The notes below the pieces were generated by a model. The model ran no database searches, had not been told where the DNA came from, and saw only the letters and a list, made by a program, of their open reading frames with translations. Of a DNA stretch of 64,000 nucleotides, positions 1 to 10,081 are shown piece after piece. The position numbers and the translations under genes were made by a program. The number at the start of each line of letters is the position of its first letter. Position 1 is the first letter of the stretch. Origin of the DNA: Duganella flavida (GTDB lineage: Bacteria; Pseudomonadota; Gammaproteobacteria; Burkholderiales; Burkholderiaceae_D); NCBI RefSeq assembly GCF_009857445.1, contig NZ_WWCN01000001.1, positions 463,704-527,703 on the forward strand. The letters are read 5' to 3'.

Positions 1-1483
1 CCATGTAGTGGCAGCCGATGCCGGCCAGTGCGCGCGAACCTTCCGGTACTTTGGTCGACGAATTGTGCGGGCAGCCGGAGCAGAAGAACGGCGTGCGGTC
101 GGTCTGCGGATTGCCTTTGGTCGGCAGCGTTTTCAGCGCCGCTTCTTTCGCTTCCAGATACGCCACACGTTCCTGCACGCGCTTGGCGACAGGATGGCCG
201 GCGCAGTAGTGCGCAATGCGCGATGCGATGGCGCGCGCGATCTGCGCTGGATTCAGTTCGTAGGTTGCCGGCAGCAGCCAGTCACCGTGACCGGTCTTGC
301 CCTTGTTGCTCCACTCGCCGGTGTCGTCGAACTTGCCGACCACGCGTGGACGTTCGCCGTCCGGCAGGTTGTACAGCTCTTCCTTCAGCGCGTATTCGAG
401 AATCTGGCGCTTCTCTTCCACCACCAGGATCTCATCGAGACCCTTAGCAAATTCGTGCACGCCGTCCGCTTCCAGCGGCCAGGTCATGCCGATCTTGTAC
501 AGGCGGATGCCGATATCGGCAGCGGCTTGCTCGTCGATGCCCAGGTCGGCCAGCGCCTGGCGCGTGTCCAGATACGATTTACCGGCGGTGATGATGCCGA
601 TCTTCGGCTTCGGCGAATCCCAAATAATTTTGTTCAGCTTATTCGCGCGGCAGTAGGCCAGCGCGGCGTACCACTTGTAGCTGTTCATGCGGACTTCCAT
701 GTCCAGCACCGTGTCCGGCCAGCGGATATTCAGACCGCCTTCCGGCAGCTCAAAGTCGGTTGGCAGTTCGATCTGCACGCGGTCTGGATCGAAGTCCACC
801 ACCGCGCCCGATTCGATGATATCGGTCACGCACTTCATCGACACCCACAGGCCGGTGTAGCGGCTCATGGCCCATGCGTGCAGACCATAATCGATGTATT
901 CCTGCACCGAGGATGGATACAGCACCGGAATGCCGCAGGCGTTCAGGATGTGGTCTGACTGGTGCGCGGTGGACGAGGACTTGGCCGCGTGGTCGTCGCC
1001 GGCCAGTACCAGTACGCCGCCGTTCTTCGCAGAGCCGGCGTTGTTGGCGTGTTTGAACACGTCGCCGCAGCGGTCAACGCCGGGGCCTTTGCCGTACCAC
1101 ATGGAGAATACGCCGTCGTATTTGGCGTCCTGGAACAAGTTCGTTTGCTGCGTGCCCCAGACGGCGGTCGCCGCGAGGTCTTCGTTCATCCCTGGATGGA
1201 ATTTGACGTGGTGTTGGTCGAGGTACTTCTTGGCCTTCATGGCCGTCATGTCAACGCTGGTGACCGGCGAACCGCGATAGCCAGTGATATAGCCTGCGGT
1301 GTTGAGGCCTGCTTTGAGGTCGCGTTCACGCTGCATCATCGGCAGGCGGATCAGCGCCTGGGTGCCGGTCATAAAAGCGCGGCCGCGTTCCAGCGTCCAT
1401 TTGTCGTCGAGCGTGATGTCATTCGGCTCAGTGGTCAACTGCGTAGCCGGATCTAGCTGCGTACCCTTGTGAGGTGCATTCAT
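1..1483 (-). CDS. Indolepyruvate ferredoxin oxidoreductase (IorA/IorB fusion type), N-terminal part
   Basis: Oxidatively decarboxylates aryl-pyruvates (and probably branched 2-oxo acids) to acyl-CoA, reducing ferredoxin. The reading frame on the minus strand starts MNAPHKGTQLDPATQL and runs off the left window edge, so about 494 residues are visible and the C-terminus is missing. Visible family signatures are the thiamin/pyrimidine-domain stretches TAGYITGYRGSP, GTQQTNLFQDAKYDGVF and WYGKGPGVDRCGDVFKHAN, followed by LAGDDHAAKSSST. The ATG at 1483 has GGAGA upstream. It is divergent from an Lrp-type regulator, a common arrangement for amino-acid catabolic oxidoreductases, so local control by that regulator is likely (inference). 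Confidence 0.9.
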   Translation of the reverse strand, partial: MNAPHKGTQLDPATQLTTEPNDITLDDKWTLERGRAFMTGTQALIRLPMMQRERDLKAGLNTAGYITGYRGSPVTSVDMTAMKAKKYLDQHHVKFHPGMNEDLAATAVWGTQQTNLFQDAKYDGVFSMWYGKGPGVDRCGDVFKHANNAGSAKNGGVLVLAGDDHAAKSSSTAHQSDHILNACGIPVLYPSSVQEYIDYGLHAWAMSRYTGLWVSMKCVTDIIESGAVVDFDPDRVQIELPTDFELPEGGLNIRWPDTVLDMEVRMNSYKWYAALAYCRANKLNKIIWDSPKPKIGIITAGKSYLDTRQALADLGIDEQAAADIGIRLYKIGMTWPLEADGVHEFAKGLDEILVVEEKRQILEYALKEELYNLPDGERPRVVGKFDDTGEWSNKGKTGHGDWLLPATYELNPAQIARAIASRIAHYCAGHPVAKRVQERVAYLEAKEAALKTLPTKGNPQTDRTPFFCSGCPHNSSTKVPEGSRALAGIGCHYM

Positions 1484-1568
1484 GTTGTCTCCAATATTCT
1501 GTCCGGTGCTTGGTCTAAGTGCTTTGCTACCAGTAGCGCACAGTATAGACCTGCGGCGTCGGCAGAAA

Positions 1569-1606
1569 ATTGCAAACAATTCGCGTGCGTGCGCAATTTG
1601 AGCAAT
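1569..1606. promoter_or_regulatory. Imperfect dyad in the divergent ior/Lrp intergenic region
   Basis: The 158 bp between the two divergent starts holds a dyad with outer arms ATTGC and GCAAT and inner arms AATT and AATT around a GC-rich centre. Lrp/AsnC proteins bind degenerate AT-rich dyads of this kind. That it is the operator of the adjacent regulator is inference. Confidence 0.4.
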
Positions 1607-1641
1607 AATATTGCCCTCAACACCGAATTCCCGAGGTATTT

Positions 1642-2163
1642 ATGACCAAAATCGCATTGGATAAAACCGATCGCAAGATTCTGTCCATCTTGCAGGCCGA
1701 CGGCCGGCTGTCGAACCAAGACGTGGCCGAGCAGGTCGCCCTGTCGCCGTCACCCTGCCTGCGCCGCATCAAGCGGCTGGAAGAAGCGGGCGTGATCCGC
1801 CAATACGTGGCGCTGCTGGACCCGGACAAAATCGGCCTTGGCCTGCTGGCCTATGTGAACGTGCGGCTGGAAAAGCACAGCGAAGCGGCGGCGCATAGCA
1901 ACGCGCGCGCGCTGGGCGCAGCCAACGCCCCGCCGTCGCCACGCGCCGATTTCGCGGAGTCGGTGGCGCAGTGGCCCGAAGTAGTAGCCTGCTACGCCAT
2001 GACCGGAGAGATGGACTACCTGCTGCGCGTGCACGTGGAAGACATGGACCACTTCTCGCGCTTCATGATGGCGACGCTGCTGCGCCATCCGGCAGTGCTG
2101 GACGTGAAATCCTCGTTCGCCCTGCAGCGCGTCAAGGACACCACAGCCCTGCCGCTGGTGTGA
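1642..2163 (+). CDS. Lrp/AsnC family transcriptional regulator
   Basis: A DNA-binding regulator with a ligand-binding RAM domain. Residues 1-60 form the winged HTH (LDKTDRKILSILQADGRLSN, then VALSPSPCLRRIKRLEEAGVI). The C-terminal alpha-beta RAM domain ends in YAMTGEMDYLLRVHVEDMD and HPAVLDVKSSFALQRVKDTTALPL. At 173 aa it is longer than the usual 150-165 aa, because an Ala/Asn-rich loop of about 20 residues (around 82-101) sits between the first RAM strand and helix. ATG start with GAGG 8 nt upstream. It is divergent from the indolepyruvate oxidoreductase gene, which is its most likely target. Confidence 0.93.
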   Translation: MTKIALDKTDRKILSILQADGRLSNQDVAEQVALSPSPCLRRIKRLEEAGVIRQYVALLDPDKIGLGLLAYVNVRLEKHSEAAAHSNARALGAANAPPSPRADFAESVAQWPEVVACYAMTGEMDYLLRVHVEDMDHFSRFMMATLLRHPAVLDVKSSFALQRVKDTTALPLV

Positions 2164-2176
2164 TTTGAAAGTGTAA

Positions 2177-2788
2177 CTACTTGCGGCCGAACAGGCGGCC
2201 CAGCCATTTGCTGGCGATGCGCTTGTTGGCTTTGTAGGTGTAGTCCAGCACCGCGAACTGTTCGTCCAGCGCTTCTTGCAGCACGCTGGCCGGATTGGCC
2301 GGCGGCAGCTTGAGGTAGGCATCGGCCTCGCCGTAGTCGCGGTGGATTTCCATGCCGGCTTTTTTCGCGATGTGCATCATGGTCTTGTTGGACGACAGGC
2401 AGTGCATATACAGCGTGTCTACGTCGTTGTTGCGGCAGTGGATGGCGGCGCGCTCGAACAGTTTGGAGCCGACACCCAGGCCGCGCGCCGATTTGCTGAC
2501 TGAGACGCCGAATTCCGCTACCCGCTCCTTTTCAGTGGCGCTTTTTTTTTCATCGCGCGGCGCAAACGCCAGGTGGCCTACCGCCACCAGCTTGAACAAG
2601 CGGTTGTACACGCCGAACACCATATCGCGCGAGAAGGTGATGCCGTTGACGTAGTTGGTGACCTGCTCGTCCGGCAGCACGGAGCCGAAGCGCAGCAAAC
2701 GGTCGCTGTCTTCAAGATCGAGGAAGTGCTTGAGCATGCGGCGACGGTCGCGCTCACGCAGCTCCTTCACCAGCACGATCCTGCTCAT
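2177..2788 (-). CDS. GNAT family N-acetyltransferase
   Basis: A 203-aa acetyltransferase of unknown substrate. The acetyl-CoA loop region is visible as FGVSVSKSARGLGVGSKLFERAAIHCR (a Q/R-x-x-G-x-G/A-like motif), preceded by the core strand LVAVGHLAFAPR. The ATG at 2788 overlaps the cca stop codon in an ATGA junction, so it is translationally coupled to cca; longer in-frame extensions into cca are not needed. The C-terminal 40 residues are basic and end WLGRLFGRK. Family assignment is firm; the substrate cannot be told from sequence. Confidence 0.85.
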   Translation of the reverse strand: MSRIVLVKELRERDRRRMLKHFLDLEDSDRLLRFGSVLPDEQVTNYVNGITFSRDMVFGVYNRLFKLVAVGHLAFAPRDEKKSATEKERVAEFGVSVSKSARGLGVGSKLFERAAIHCRNNDVDTLYMHCLSSNKTMMHIAKKAGMEIHRDYGEADAYLKLPPANPASVLQEALDEQFAVLDYTYKANKRIASKWLGRLFGRK

Positions 2789-4029
2789 TCCGCGTCCTCT
2801 TCTTCCTTCAACACGTCTTTGACGGCGCGCACGCGCGCGGCATGCACGCGCTCCGGGATGCGTTGCGGATTGTCGGCGCAGGCCTGCGCGATTTCGCCGG
2901 CGTTGACGCCGCGTGCTGCGGCCAGTGCCGCTTCCAGATGCGCCAGTTGCGGGAACGGCGTGTCGGCATAGCTGGCACTCGGACCGATGCGGCCTTTGGA
3001 ATCGCATTCGGTCGCCAGCAGCATTTGCGAGAAACGCGCTGGTTTGCGGAAAGCGTCGCAGCGCTCGAACAGCTTCACGATGGTGTTGGCGCGCAGCTGC
3101 AAGGCGCGGCCTACATTGCCATGTTCGCGCGTGGTCATTATGGCGAGGTCGCGGCATTCGGTCGGCACCCTGAGGCGCTTGCTCACCTGTTCCACCAGCT
3201 TGACGCCAAGGTCTTCGTGGCCGTGATGTGCGGGCCAGTTTTCCGGCGGCGTGGCGGCTTTGCCCAGGTCGTGCATCAGGCAGGCGAAGCGCGTCGGCAG
3301 GTCGCGATCCAGTTGCGCAGCGCAGTCGATCACTTGCAGCACGTGGATGCCGGTGTCGATTTCGGGATGCCATTTCTCCGGCTGCGGCACGCCCCACAGC
3401 GCTTCCAGCTCCGGCAGGATGCGCGCCAGTGCGCCGCAATCGCGCAGCACTTCCAGCATGCGCGACGGCTTCTGTTCCATCAGTCCGCGCGACAGCTCCT
3501 GCCACACGCGCTCCGGCACCAGTGCATCGACTTCGCCCTGCTCCACCATCTGCTTCATCAACACATTGGTTTCGGGCGCGACGCGGAAATCAGCGAAACG
3601 CGCGGCAAAGCGGGCCAGGCGCAGGATGCGTACCGGGTCTTCCGCGAAGGCATCCGAGACGTGGCGGAAGATGCGCTGCTCAAGATCGCGCCGGCCGCCG
3701 TATGGGTCGGTCAGCGTGCCGTCTTCGGCGCGGGCGATGGCGTTGATGGTCAGGTCGCGGCGGATCAAATCCTCTTCCAGCGTTACGTCGGCCGAGGTGT
3801 GGAACACAAAGCCTTTGTAGCCGGGCGCGGTTTTGCGTTCGGTGCGGGCCAGCGCATATTCTTCCTGCGTTTTCGGATGCAGAAACACAGGGAAGTCCTT
3901 GCCCACCGGACGGAAACCCTTGGCGATCATGTCGTCCGGCGTGGCGCCGACTACCACGTGATCGTGATCCTTGACCGGCAATCCAAGCAGCGCATCACGC
4001 ACCGCGCCGCCAACTACGTATGTTTGCAT
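2785..4029 (-). CDS. cca: Multifunctional CCA-adding tRNA nucleotidyltransferase
   Basis: Adds or repairs the 3' CCA end of tRNAs using CTP and ATP, without a nucleic-acid template. At 414 aa it has the class II nucleotidyltransferase head (YVVGGAVRDALLG, then the catalytic DHDHVVVGATPDDM; the flexible loop ARTERK; the RRDLTINAIA motif) and a C-terminal HD phosphohydrolase domain (MHDLGKAATPPENWPAHHGHEDLG), as in the gammaproteobacterial-type bifunctional enzyme. Four base pairs downstream of the GST-like gene and coupled to the GNAT gene by ATGA overlap, so these three genes probably form one transcript. Confidence 0.97.
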   Translation of the reverse strand: MQTYVVGGAVRDALLGLPVKDHDHVVVGATPDDMIAKGFRPVGKDFPVFLHPKTQEEYALARTERKTAPGYKGFVFHTSADVTLEEDLIRRDLTINAIARAEDGTLTDPYGGRRDLEQRIFRHVSDAFAEDPVRILRLARFAARFADFRVAPETNVLMKQMVEQGEVDALVPERVWQELSRGLMEQKPSRMLEVLRDCGALARILPELEALWGVPQPEKWHPEIDTGIHVLQVIDCAAQLDRDLPTRFACLMHDLGKAATPPENWPAHHGHEDLGVKLVEQVSKRLRVPTECRDLAIMTTREHGNVGRALQLRANTIVKLFERCDAFRKPARFSQMLLATECDSKGRIGPSASYADTPFPQLAHLEAALAAARGVNAGEIAQACADNPQRIPERVHAARVRAVKDVLKEEEDAE

Positions 4030-4033
4030 GATG

Positions 4034-4753
4034 CTAGTCCGGCATTTCTGCGTCGTGCTTGGGCGCCATTTCGGTTTCGTCCAGCGCTTCCTCGATCCAG
4101 CGCGCCACAGCAGGATGGGCCAGCACGCGCTGACAGTAGGCGTCCAGCGCCGGCGCCAGCGCCACGCCGTAGGTGCGGAAGCGGCACACTACCGGTGCGT
4201 AGTAAGCGTCGGCAATCGAGAACTCGCCGAACAAGAACTGGTGATGGCCGAAGCGCGACAGGCATTCTTCCCAGATTTCACTGATGCGGCCAATGTCGGC
4301 CTGCGTGCCCGGCGTACGGCCTTTGCCCGGATAGCTGCCGCGGATATTCATCGACATCGAGCTACGCAGGTCGCTGAAGCCAGCATGCATCTCGGCGCAT
4401 ACCGAACGCGCAATCGCGCGCGCCGCCACGTCCTGCGGCCACAGATGCAGTTCGGGGAACTGCTCGGCGAGGTATTCGCAAATCGCCAGGCTGTCCCAGA
4501 TGGTCATCTCTTCACCGGCCAGCAGCACCGGCACGCGGCCCGAGGCCGAGTAGCTGCAAATGCGGTTGGCAGTATCGTCCTGGTCGAGCAGCACGCGCAC
4601 TTCCTGGAACGGAATGCCGAAAGCGACCATCGCCACCCATGGACGCATCGACCACGACGAATAGTTCTTGTTGCCGATGACGAGCGTCAGGCCCGGCTCG
4701 CGCGCGGCGGCCAGCGTTTGCGACAGGCTAGGATCAAGTTGGGTAGTTTGCAT
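4034..4753 (-). CDS. Glutathione S-transferase family protein
   Basis: A 239-aa cytosolic GST fold. The N-terminal thioredoxin-like domain begins LTLVIGNKNYSSWSMRPW, where the SSWSMRPW segment holds the likely catalytic serine. The cis-Pro motif is GRVPVLL and the glutathione-binding WDSLAICEYLAE follows. The C-terminal helical domain includes FGEFSIADAYYAPVVCRF. It starts 27 bp downstream of the lytic transglycosylase gene and ends 4 bp before cca. The substrate is not predictable; the family is clear. Confidence 0.9.
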   Translation of the reverse strand: MQTTQLDPSLSQTLAAAREPGLTLVIGNKNYSSWSMRPWVAMVAFGIPFQEVRVLLDQDDTANRICSYSASGRVPVLLAGEEMTIWDSLAICEYLAEQFPELHLWPQDVAARAIARSVCAEMHAGFSDLRSSMSMNIRGSYPGKGRTPGTQADIGRISEIWEECLSRFGHHQFLFGEFSIADAYYAPVVCRFRTYGVALAPALDAYCQRVLAHPAVARWIEEALDETEMAPKHDAEMPD

Positions 4754-4779
4754 GATGCGTACGTCCTGTATGGTTGGTA

Positions 4780-6747
4780 TCAGCGCGGAATGAAGCTGCT
4801 TTCCTGCTCTTCCTGTTCGGTATAGCCCTTGGGCGCGACACTGCCCAAACGTGCTTTCAGCGATTGCGGCCGCCCTTCAAACAACGCCGCATAGTAAGCG
4901 GTATTCGACATCACGTTCTTGACGTAGGTGCGCGTCTCGACGTACGGAATCGATTCTATAAAGACGGTGCTGTCCATCGGCTTGGTCAGCGTCGAGCGCC
5001 AGGTGCGCAGGCGTCCCGGCCCGGCGTTGTAGGCTGCCGTGGCCAGCACCTGCGAGCCGTCCATATTCCCCAATACCATGTTCAGGTAGTTAGTACCGAG
5101 CAGGATGTTGGTGCGAACGTCGCTCAACATGTCTTGCGCGAAGTCGGTCAAACCAATTTTTTTGGCGATCCAGCGGCCGGTGGACGGCATCACCTGCATC
5201 AGGCCTGATGCGCCGGCGTGCGATTGCGCGTCCATGATGAAGCGCGACTCTTGCCGTATCAGGCCATACACCCAGGCCTTGTCGAGGCCCAGCGTTTGCG
5301 TGGCCGGATGCATCACGTCATTATGCGGCGATGGGAAGCGCTGCGTGTAATCGACCTGGATGCGGGTACGCTCCGAGGTGTTGACCATGCGGTCGAGGAT
5401 ATTGTTCTGGCGCGCGAATTCGGCAGCGGCCAAATGTTCGCGTTCGCTCAGGCCACGCAAGCCCCAGTTCCATTCGCGCGTGCCTTCAAAGCGCAGGCGC
5501 ATGCTGAAGAATTTCAGCGCGCGCTGGAAGTTCGGGTTGTTCGCCATCGGCGCGATTTCCGATTGACCGAGCGGCATGCCCGGCGGCGGGATGGTAATCA
5601 GCTTGCCAGTTTCTTCCAGCGCCAGCTGGCCGTAGTAGTTCGACTGATCGGAGATACTGCGGAACAGCTGCAGCGCTTCGCCAGTCGGCTGGCTGGTAAC
5701 GCCGTCGCGCGCCATCAGCGAGCGGCCCAGCCAATAAGTCCACGTCGGTTCGCTGCGCAGCGATTGCGGCATGGCGCGGATGGTGCTCTCCACCAGTTTC
5801 CAGTCGCCGTTACGCAGCGCGATGCGCGCCTTCCACTGCGCCTGGTCGATCGACAGCGGCGCGCCGCTGGAGCGCTTCCAATAGTCGGTGGTTTCCGGCG
5901 CCAGCGTGTACGACGATTGCAGCGCAATCGCAGCCCAGGCCTGCTGCTGCTCTTGCGCCGTCATTTTCGGCGTGGCTTTGTTCAGCGCCAGCGTGGCCAG
6001 ATTGATGCTGGTCTTGGCCAGCCGGCCCAACGCGACGATGTAGATCTGGTGTTCGACTTTGCTAGCGCCCATACCTTTGGCTACCGCCACGGTGGGCAAA
6101 TCAACCGCTTGCACGGCTTTCTTTTCCGGACCGTCCAGCAGCGTGACAATGCGGCGTGCCTGGCCGGTGGCGTTGTACTCGCCGGACAAGCGCAGTTGCG
6201 CGTACAGGTCTTCGATATTGAACTGGTTGTTCTGGTACAGCGTGGCGATCAGGTTGGCGCATGGCTCGCCGTAGCCGTTCGGTGCGGTCAGCAAGGCGCG
6301 CGCTTCGTCGGCGACTTTCTGGCCTTTCAGCGCGCGTGAAGTCAGCGCGTAGCATTTGACTTGCGTGTCATCGTTGAGGACAAACTGCGGCAGCTGCTCA
6401 TCGAATGTGGCCCAGTCGCGTTTGCGGCCGAGGTCCAGCAGCCAGTCGTTGCGCAGGCGGTCGACTATGGCCTGACCTTCGTAGCGTTTGAAGAAGTCGC
6501 GGATTTCCAGCGGCGAGACATCCTTCAGGTGCGATTTCAGCCGATAATAATCAACGTAGGACGGGATGGAATAGTTGGGCAGGCGCGCGGCGTAGAAATC
6601 CGCTTTGGACGCATCGTCCTGGCGTACAGCGTCGCGCAGCAGCAGGAAGGAGTCATCGTCCCTGCGGCTATCGGCATCATCGGCGTGGGCAAACGAGGTT
6701 AAGGCAACGACGAAGGCGCCGGCTATCCATTTCGAAGCAGAAATCAA
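4780..6747 (-). CDS. slt: Soluble lytic murein transglycosylase
   Basis: Periplasmic enzyme that cleaves the MurNAc-GlcNAc bond and leaves 1,6-anhydro ends. Residues 1-22 are a signal peptide (IAGAFVVALTSFAHA); about residues 30-460 form the superhelical U/L region typical of Slt70. The catalytic C-domain has GLIRQESRF (catalytic Glu), SHAGASGLMQVMPST and AAYNAGPGR. At 655 aa it is full length. The best start is a TTG at 6747, since no in-frame ATG precedes the signal peptide. It is divergent from the 5-formyl-THF cyclo-ligase gene, with only 30 bp between them, so their promoters overlap. Confidence 0.93.
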   Translation of the reverse strand: MISASKWIAGAFVVALTSFAHADDADSRRDDDSFLLLRDAVRQDDASKADFYAARLPNYSIPSYVDYYRLKSHLKDVSPLEIRDFFKRYEGQAIVDRLRNDWLLDLGRKRDWATFDEQLPQFVLNDDTQVKCYALTSRALKGQKVADEARALLTAPNGYGEPCANLIATLYQNNQFNIEDLYAQLRLSGEYNATGQARRIVTLLDGPEKKAVQAVDLPTVAVAKGMGASKVEHQIYIVALGRLAKTSINLATLALNKATPKMTAQEQQQAWAAIALQSSYTLAPETTDYWKRSSGAPLSIDQAQWKARIALRNGDWKLVESTIRAMPQSLRSEPTWTYWLGRSLMARDGVTSQPTGEALQLFRSISDQSNYYGQLALEETGKLITIPPPGMPLGQSEIAPMANNPNFQRALKFFSMRLRFEGTREWNWGLRGLSEREHLAAAEFARQNNILDRMVNTSERTRIQVDYTQRFPSPHNDVMHPATQTLGLDKAWVYGLIRQESRFIMDAQSHAGASGLMQVMPSTGRWIAKKIGLTDFAQDMLSDVRTNILLGTNYLNMVLGNMDGSQVLATAAYNAGPGRLRTWRSTLTKPMDSTVFIESIPYVETRTYVKNVMSNTAYYAALFEGRPQSLKARLGSVAPKGYTEQEEQESSFIPR

Positions 6748-6777
6748 TGTGCAACTCTCTTAAGACTTGAATCAATT

Positions 6778-7362
6778 ATGACCAGCATCCCAAGAATACC
6801 ACGCAGCGATGCCGAATCACCAGTCCGGAAGGCGGATTTGCGGAAGCAGTTGCTGGCGGCGCGCCGCACCATCAGCAGCGATACGCGCGCAGCGTGGGAC
6901 CGCGCCATCGGCATGCAGGTGATTGAATGGTGGAAGGCGGAGCAGCCGTCAGCGCTGGGCGTCTACTGGCCGCTGCGCGATGAACCAGATCTGCACTCAG
7001 CCTACGCTGAACTGGAGCGCCTCGGCGCGCGCCTGCTGCTGCCGGTGGTAGTGCAAAAAGATACGGCACTGGAGTTTGCCGACTGGCGCATCGGCGAAGA
7101 GATGGTGAAGGATGCAATGGGGGTGGCCGTGCCGGCCGAATTGCGCTTGCAGGCCGCGTATCCGCCGGCGCTGCTGGTGCCGTGTTTGGGTTTTAATCCG
7201 CTAGGCTACCGTCTTGGCTATGGCGGCGGTTTCTACGACCGCACCTTGGCGCGCTACGAACCGCGCCCGCAAACACTGGGCATTGCTTACCAGTGCTTGC
7301 AGGCGCCGTTCGACAACGATGATCATGATGTGGCGTTGGACCGCATCATCACCGAAGCTTAG
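6778..7362 (+). CDS. 5-formyltetrahydrofolate cyclo-ligase
   Basis: Converts 5-formyl-THF to 5,10-methenyl-THF using ATP. The 194-aa protein has the N-terminal basic KADLRKQLLAARRTI, the substrate segment GVYWPLRDEPDL, and the signature LVPCLGFNPLGYRLGYGGGFYDRTLA. It overlaps the end of metF by 4 bp tail-to-tail, placing two one-carbon folate enzymes next to each other on opposite strands. Confidence 0.95.
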   Translation: MTSIPRIPRSDAESPVRKADLRKQLLAARRTISSDTRAAWDRAIGMQVIEWWKAEQPSALGVYWPLRDEPDLHSAYAELERLGARLLLPVVVQKDTALEFADWRIGEEMVKDAMGVAVPAELRLQAAYPPALLVPCLGFNPLGYRLGYGGGFYDRTLARYEPRPQTLGIAYQCLQAPFDNDDHDVALDRIITEA

Positions 7363-8186
7363 ACCAGGCGTTGCCACAGCGCGGTGGTTGCCGCGGCCTG
7401 GTTCATGCTGTAGAAGTGCAGGCCAGGTGCGCCGCCTTGCAGCAGGCGTTCGCACAAGCCGGTGACCACGTCGAGGCCAAAGGCCTTGATCGAGGCGCTG
7501 TCGTCGCCGAAGCTGGCCAGCTTCAGTCGCACCCAGCGCGGAATCTCGGCGCCGCACATATCCGAGAAGCGCATCAGCTGCGTGTAGTTCGTGATCGGCA
7601 TAATGCCGGCTACGATAGGCACGTTGATGCCCATCTTGGTGGTCTGCTCGACGAACTGGAAGTAGGCATCGGCATTGTAGAAGTACTGGGTGATCGCCGC
7701 ATTGGCGCCGGCCTTCACTTTACGCTCAAACGCCAGCAGGTCGTCTTGCGGCGACTTGGCTTGCGGGTGCACTTCCGGATAGGCCGCCACTTCGATGTGG
7801 AACCAGTCGCCGGTCTCCTGGCGGATGAATTCCACCAGCTCATTCGCATAACGGAACTCGCCCGCTGCGCCGTAGCCGCTCGGCAGGTCGCCACGCAGCG
7901 CGACAATGCGCTTGATGTTGTGCGCCTTGAACTCGGTGAGAATCTCGCGGATCGAATCGCGCGTACCGCCCACACAGGACAGGTGCGGTGCGGCGTCTTC
8001 GCCGGCGGCGAGGATTTCAACTACGGTGTCCAGCGTGCCGCGCTGCGTGGTGCCGCCGGCGCCGAAGGTCACGGAAAAATATTTTGGTTTGAGCTCGGAC
8101 AGCTTGGCGCGCGTGACGCGCAGCTTCTCCGCGCCTTCCGCCGTTTTCGGCGGAAAGAATTCGATACTGAAGTTAGGATTGTCCAT
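7359..8186 (-). CDS. metF: Methylenetetrahydrofolate reductase
   Basis: Reduces 5,10-methylene-THF to 5-methyl-THF (FAD enzyme), feeding methionine synthase. The 275-aa TIM barrel shows FSIEFFPPKTAEGAEKL (catalytic Glu region), FSVTFGAGGTTQRGT, IVALRGDLPSG (FAD contact), VAAYPEVHPQAKS and ITQYFYNADAYFQFVE. The ATG lies 14 bp inside the upstream small membrane-protein gene. It is the last gene of the ahcY operon and so is probably under the SAH riboswitch. Confidence 0.97.
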   Translation of the reverse strand: MDNPNFSIEFFPPKTAEGAEKLRVTRAKLSELKPKYFSVTFGAGGTTQRGTLDTVVEILAAGEDAAPHLSCVGGTRDSIREILTEFKAHNIKRIVALRGDLPSGYGAAGEFRYANELVEFIRQETGDWFHIEVAAYPEVHPQAKSPQDDLLAFERKVKAGANAAITQYFYNADAYFQFVEQTTKMGINVPIVAGIMPITNYTQLMRFSDMCGAEIPRWVRLKLASFGDDSASIKAFGLDVVTGLCERLLQGGAPGLHFYSMNQAAATTALWQRLV

Positions 8187-8529
8187 CTGGGTTCTTCAAA
8201 AGTAAGGTCGACAAAGCCCAGGAAATCACGCTGTACAACAATGCGCCGCCGACGGCCGACAGGAAGCTGTCGACATGGAAGCCATCCACCCATTGCGCCA
8301 CCAGCCAGAACATGAAGCCGTTGACGATGAAGATGAACAGGCCCAGTGACACCAGCGTCACCGGTAAGGTCAGCAGGAGCAGGACGGGACGTATCAGCGT
8401 ATTGACCAGGCCCAGTACAAGAGCCGCGACGAGGGCTGCGCCTATGCTTGTGACATCGACGGAATGCATCAGGTAAGGCACTGCCAGCAAGGCAACTGCA
8501 TTGATTAACCAGGTAAGGACCAAACGCAT
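8173..8529 (-). CDS. Small phage-holin-superfamily-IV-like membrane protein
   Basis: A 118-aa inner-membrane protein with four hydrophobic helices (about residues 5-22, 28-48, 50-75 and 90-112) and the motif LGLVNTLIRPVLLLLTLP, typical of the phage holin family 4/YvlD-like membrane proteins. Function unknown. I chose the ATG at 8529 (GCGAG 9 nt upstream) over a TTG 18 nt further up. It sits between ahcY and metF, an arrangement also familiar from other Burkholderiales, so it is an operon member without a known methyl-cycle role. Confidence 0.85.
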   Translation of the reverse strand: MRLVLTWLINAVALLAVPYLMHSVDVTSIGAALVAALVLGLVNTLIRPVLLLLTLPVTLVSLGLFIFIVNGFMFWLVAQWVDGFHVDSFLSAVGGALLYSVISWALSTLLLKNPDGQS

Positions 8530-8555
8530 ATAAGAGACTCGCTGCAATAGTAGTC

Positions 8556-8609
8556 ATTCCCGCGCAGGCGGGAATCCATACGGAGCATGGACTCCCGCTT
8601 GCGCGGGAG
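8556..8609. repeat. Pair of REP-like palindromes between ahcY and the membrane-protein gene
   Basis: Two hairpin units face each other: ATTCCCGC-GCAG-GCGGGAAT (8556-8575) and CTCCCGC-TTGC-GCGGGAG (8592-8609). The flanks AATCCA and TGGACT make the whole block a larger inverted repeat. They resemble the dispersed ATTCCC-N8-GGGAAT units known from many beta- and gammaproteobacteria. In an operon, such paired hairpins often stabilise upstream mRNA. Confidence 0.75.
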
Positions 8610-8620
8610 CGACGGTGGTT

Positions 8621-10048
<1,428 letters not shown>

Positions 10049-10081
10049 CACGCCCTCCTTTCATGTGTTGAAAAAAGTAAC

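Noticed and set aside
2842..4284. Long plus-strand open frame (480 codons) opposite cca and the GST-like gene
   Set aside because: Composition is His/Arg/Val-rich with no known motifs, and it lies antisense to two clear genes; a shadow of GC-rich codon use.
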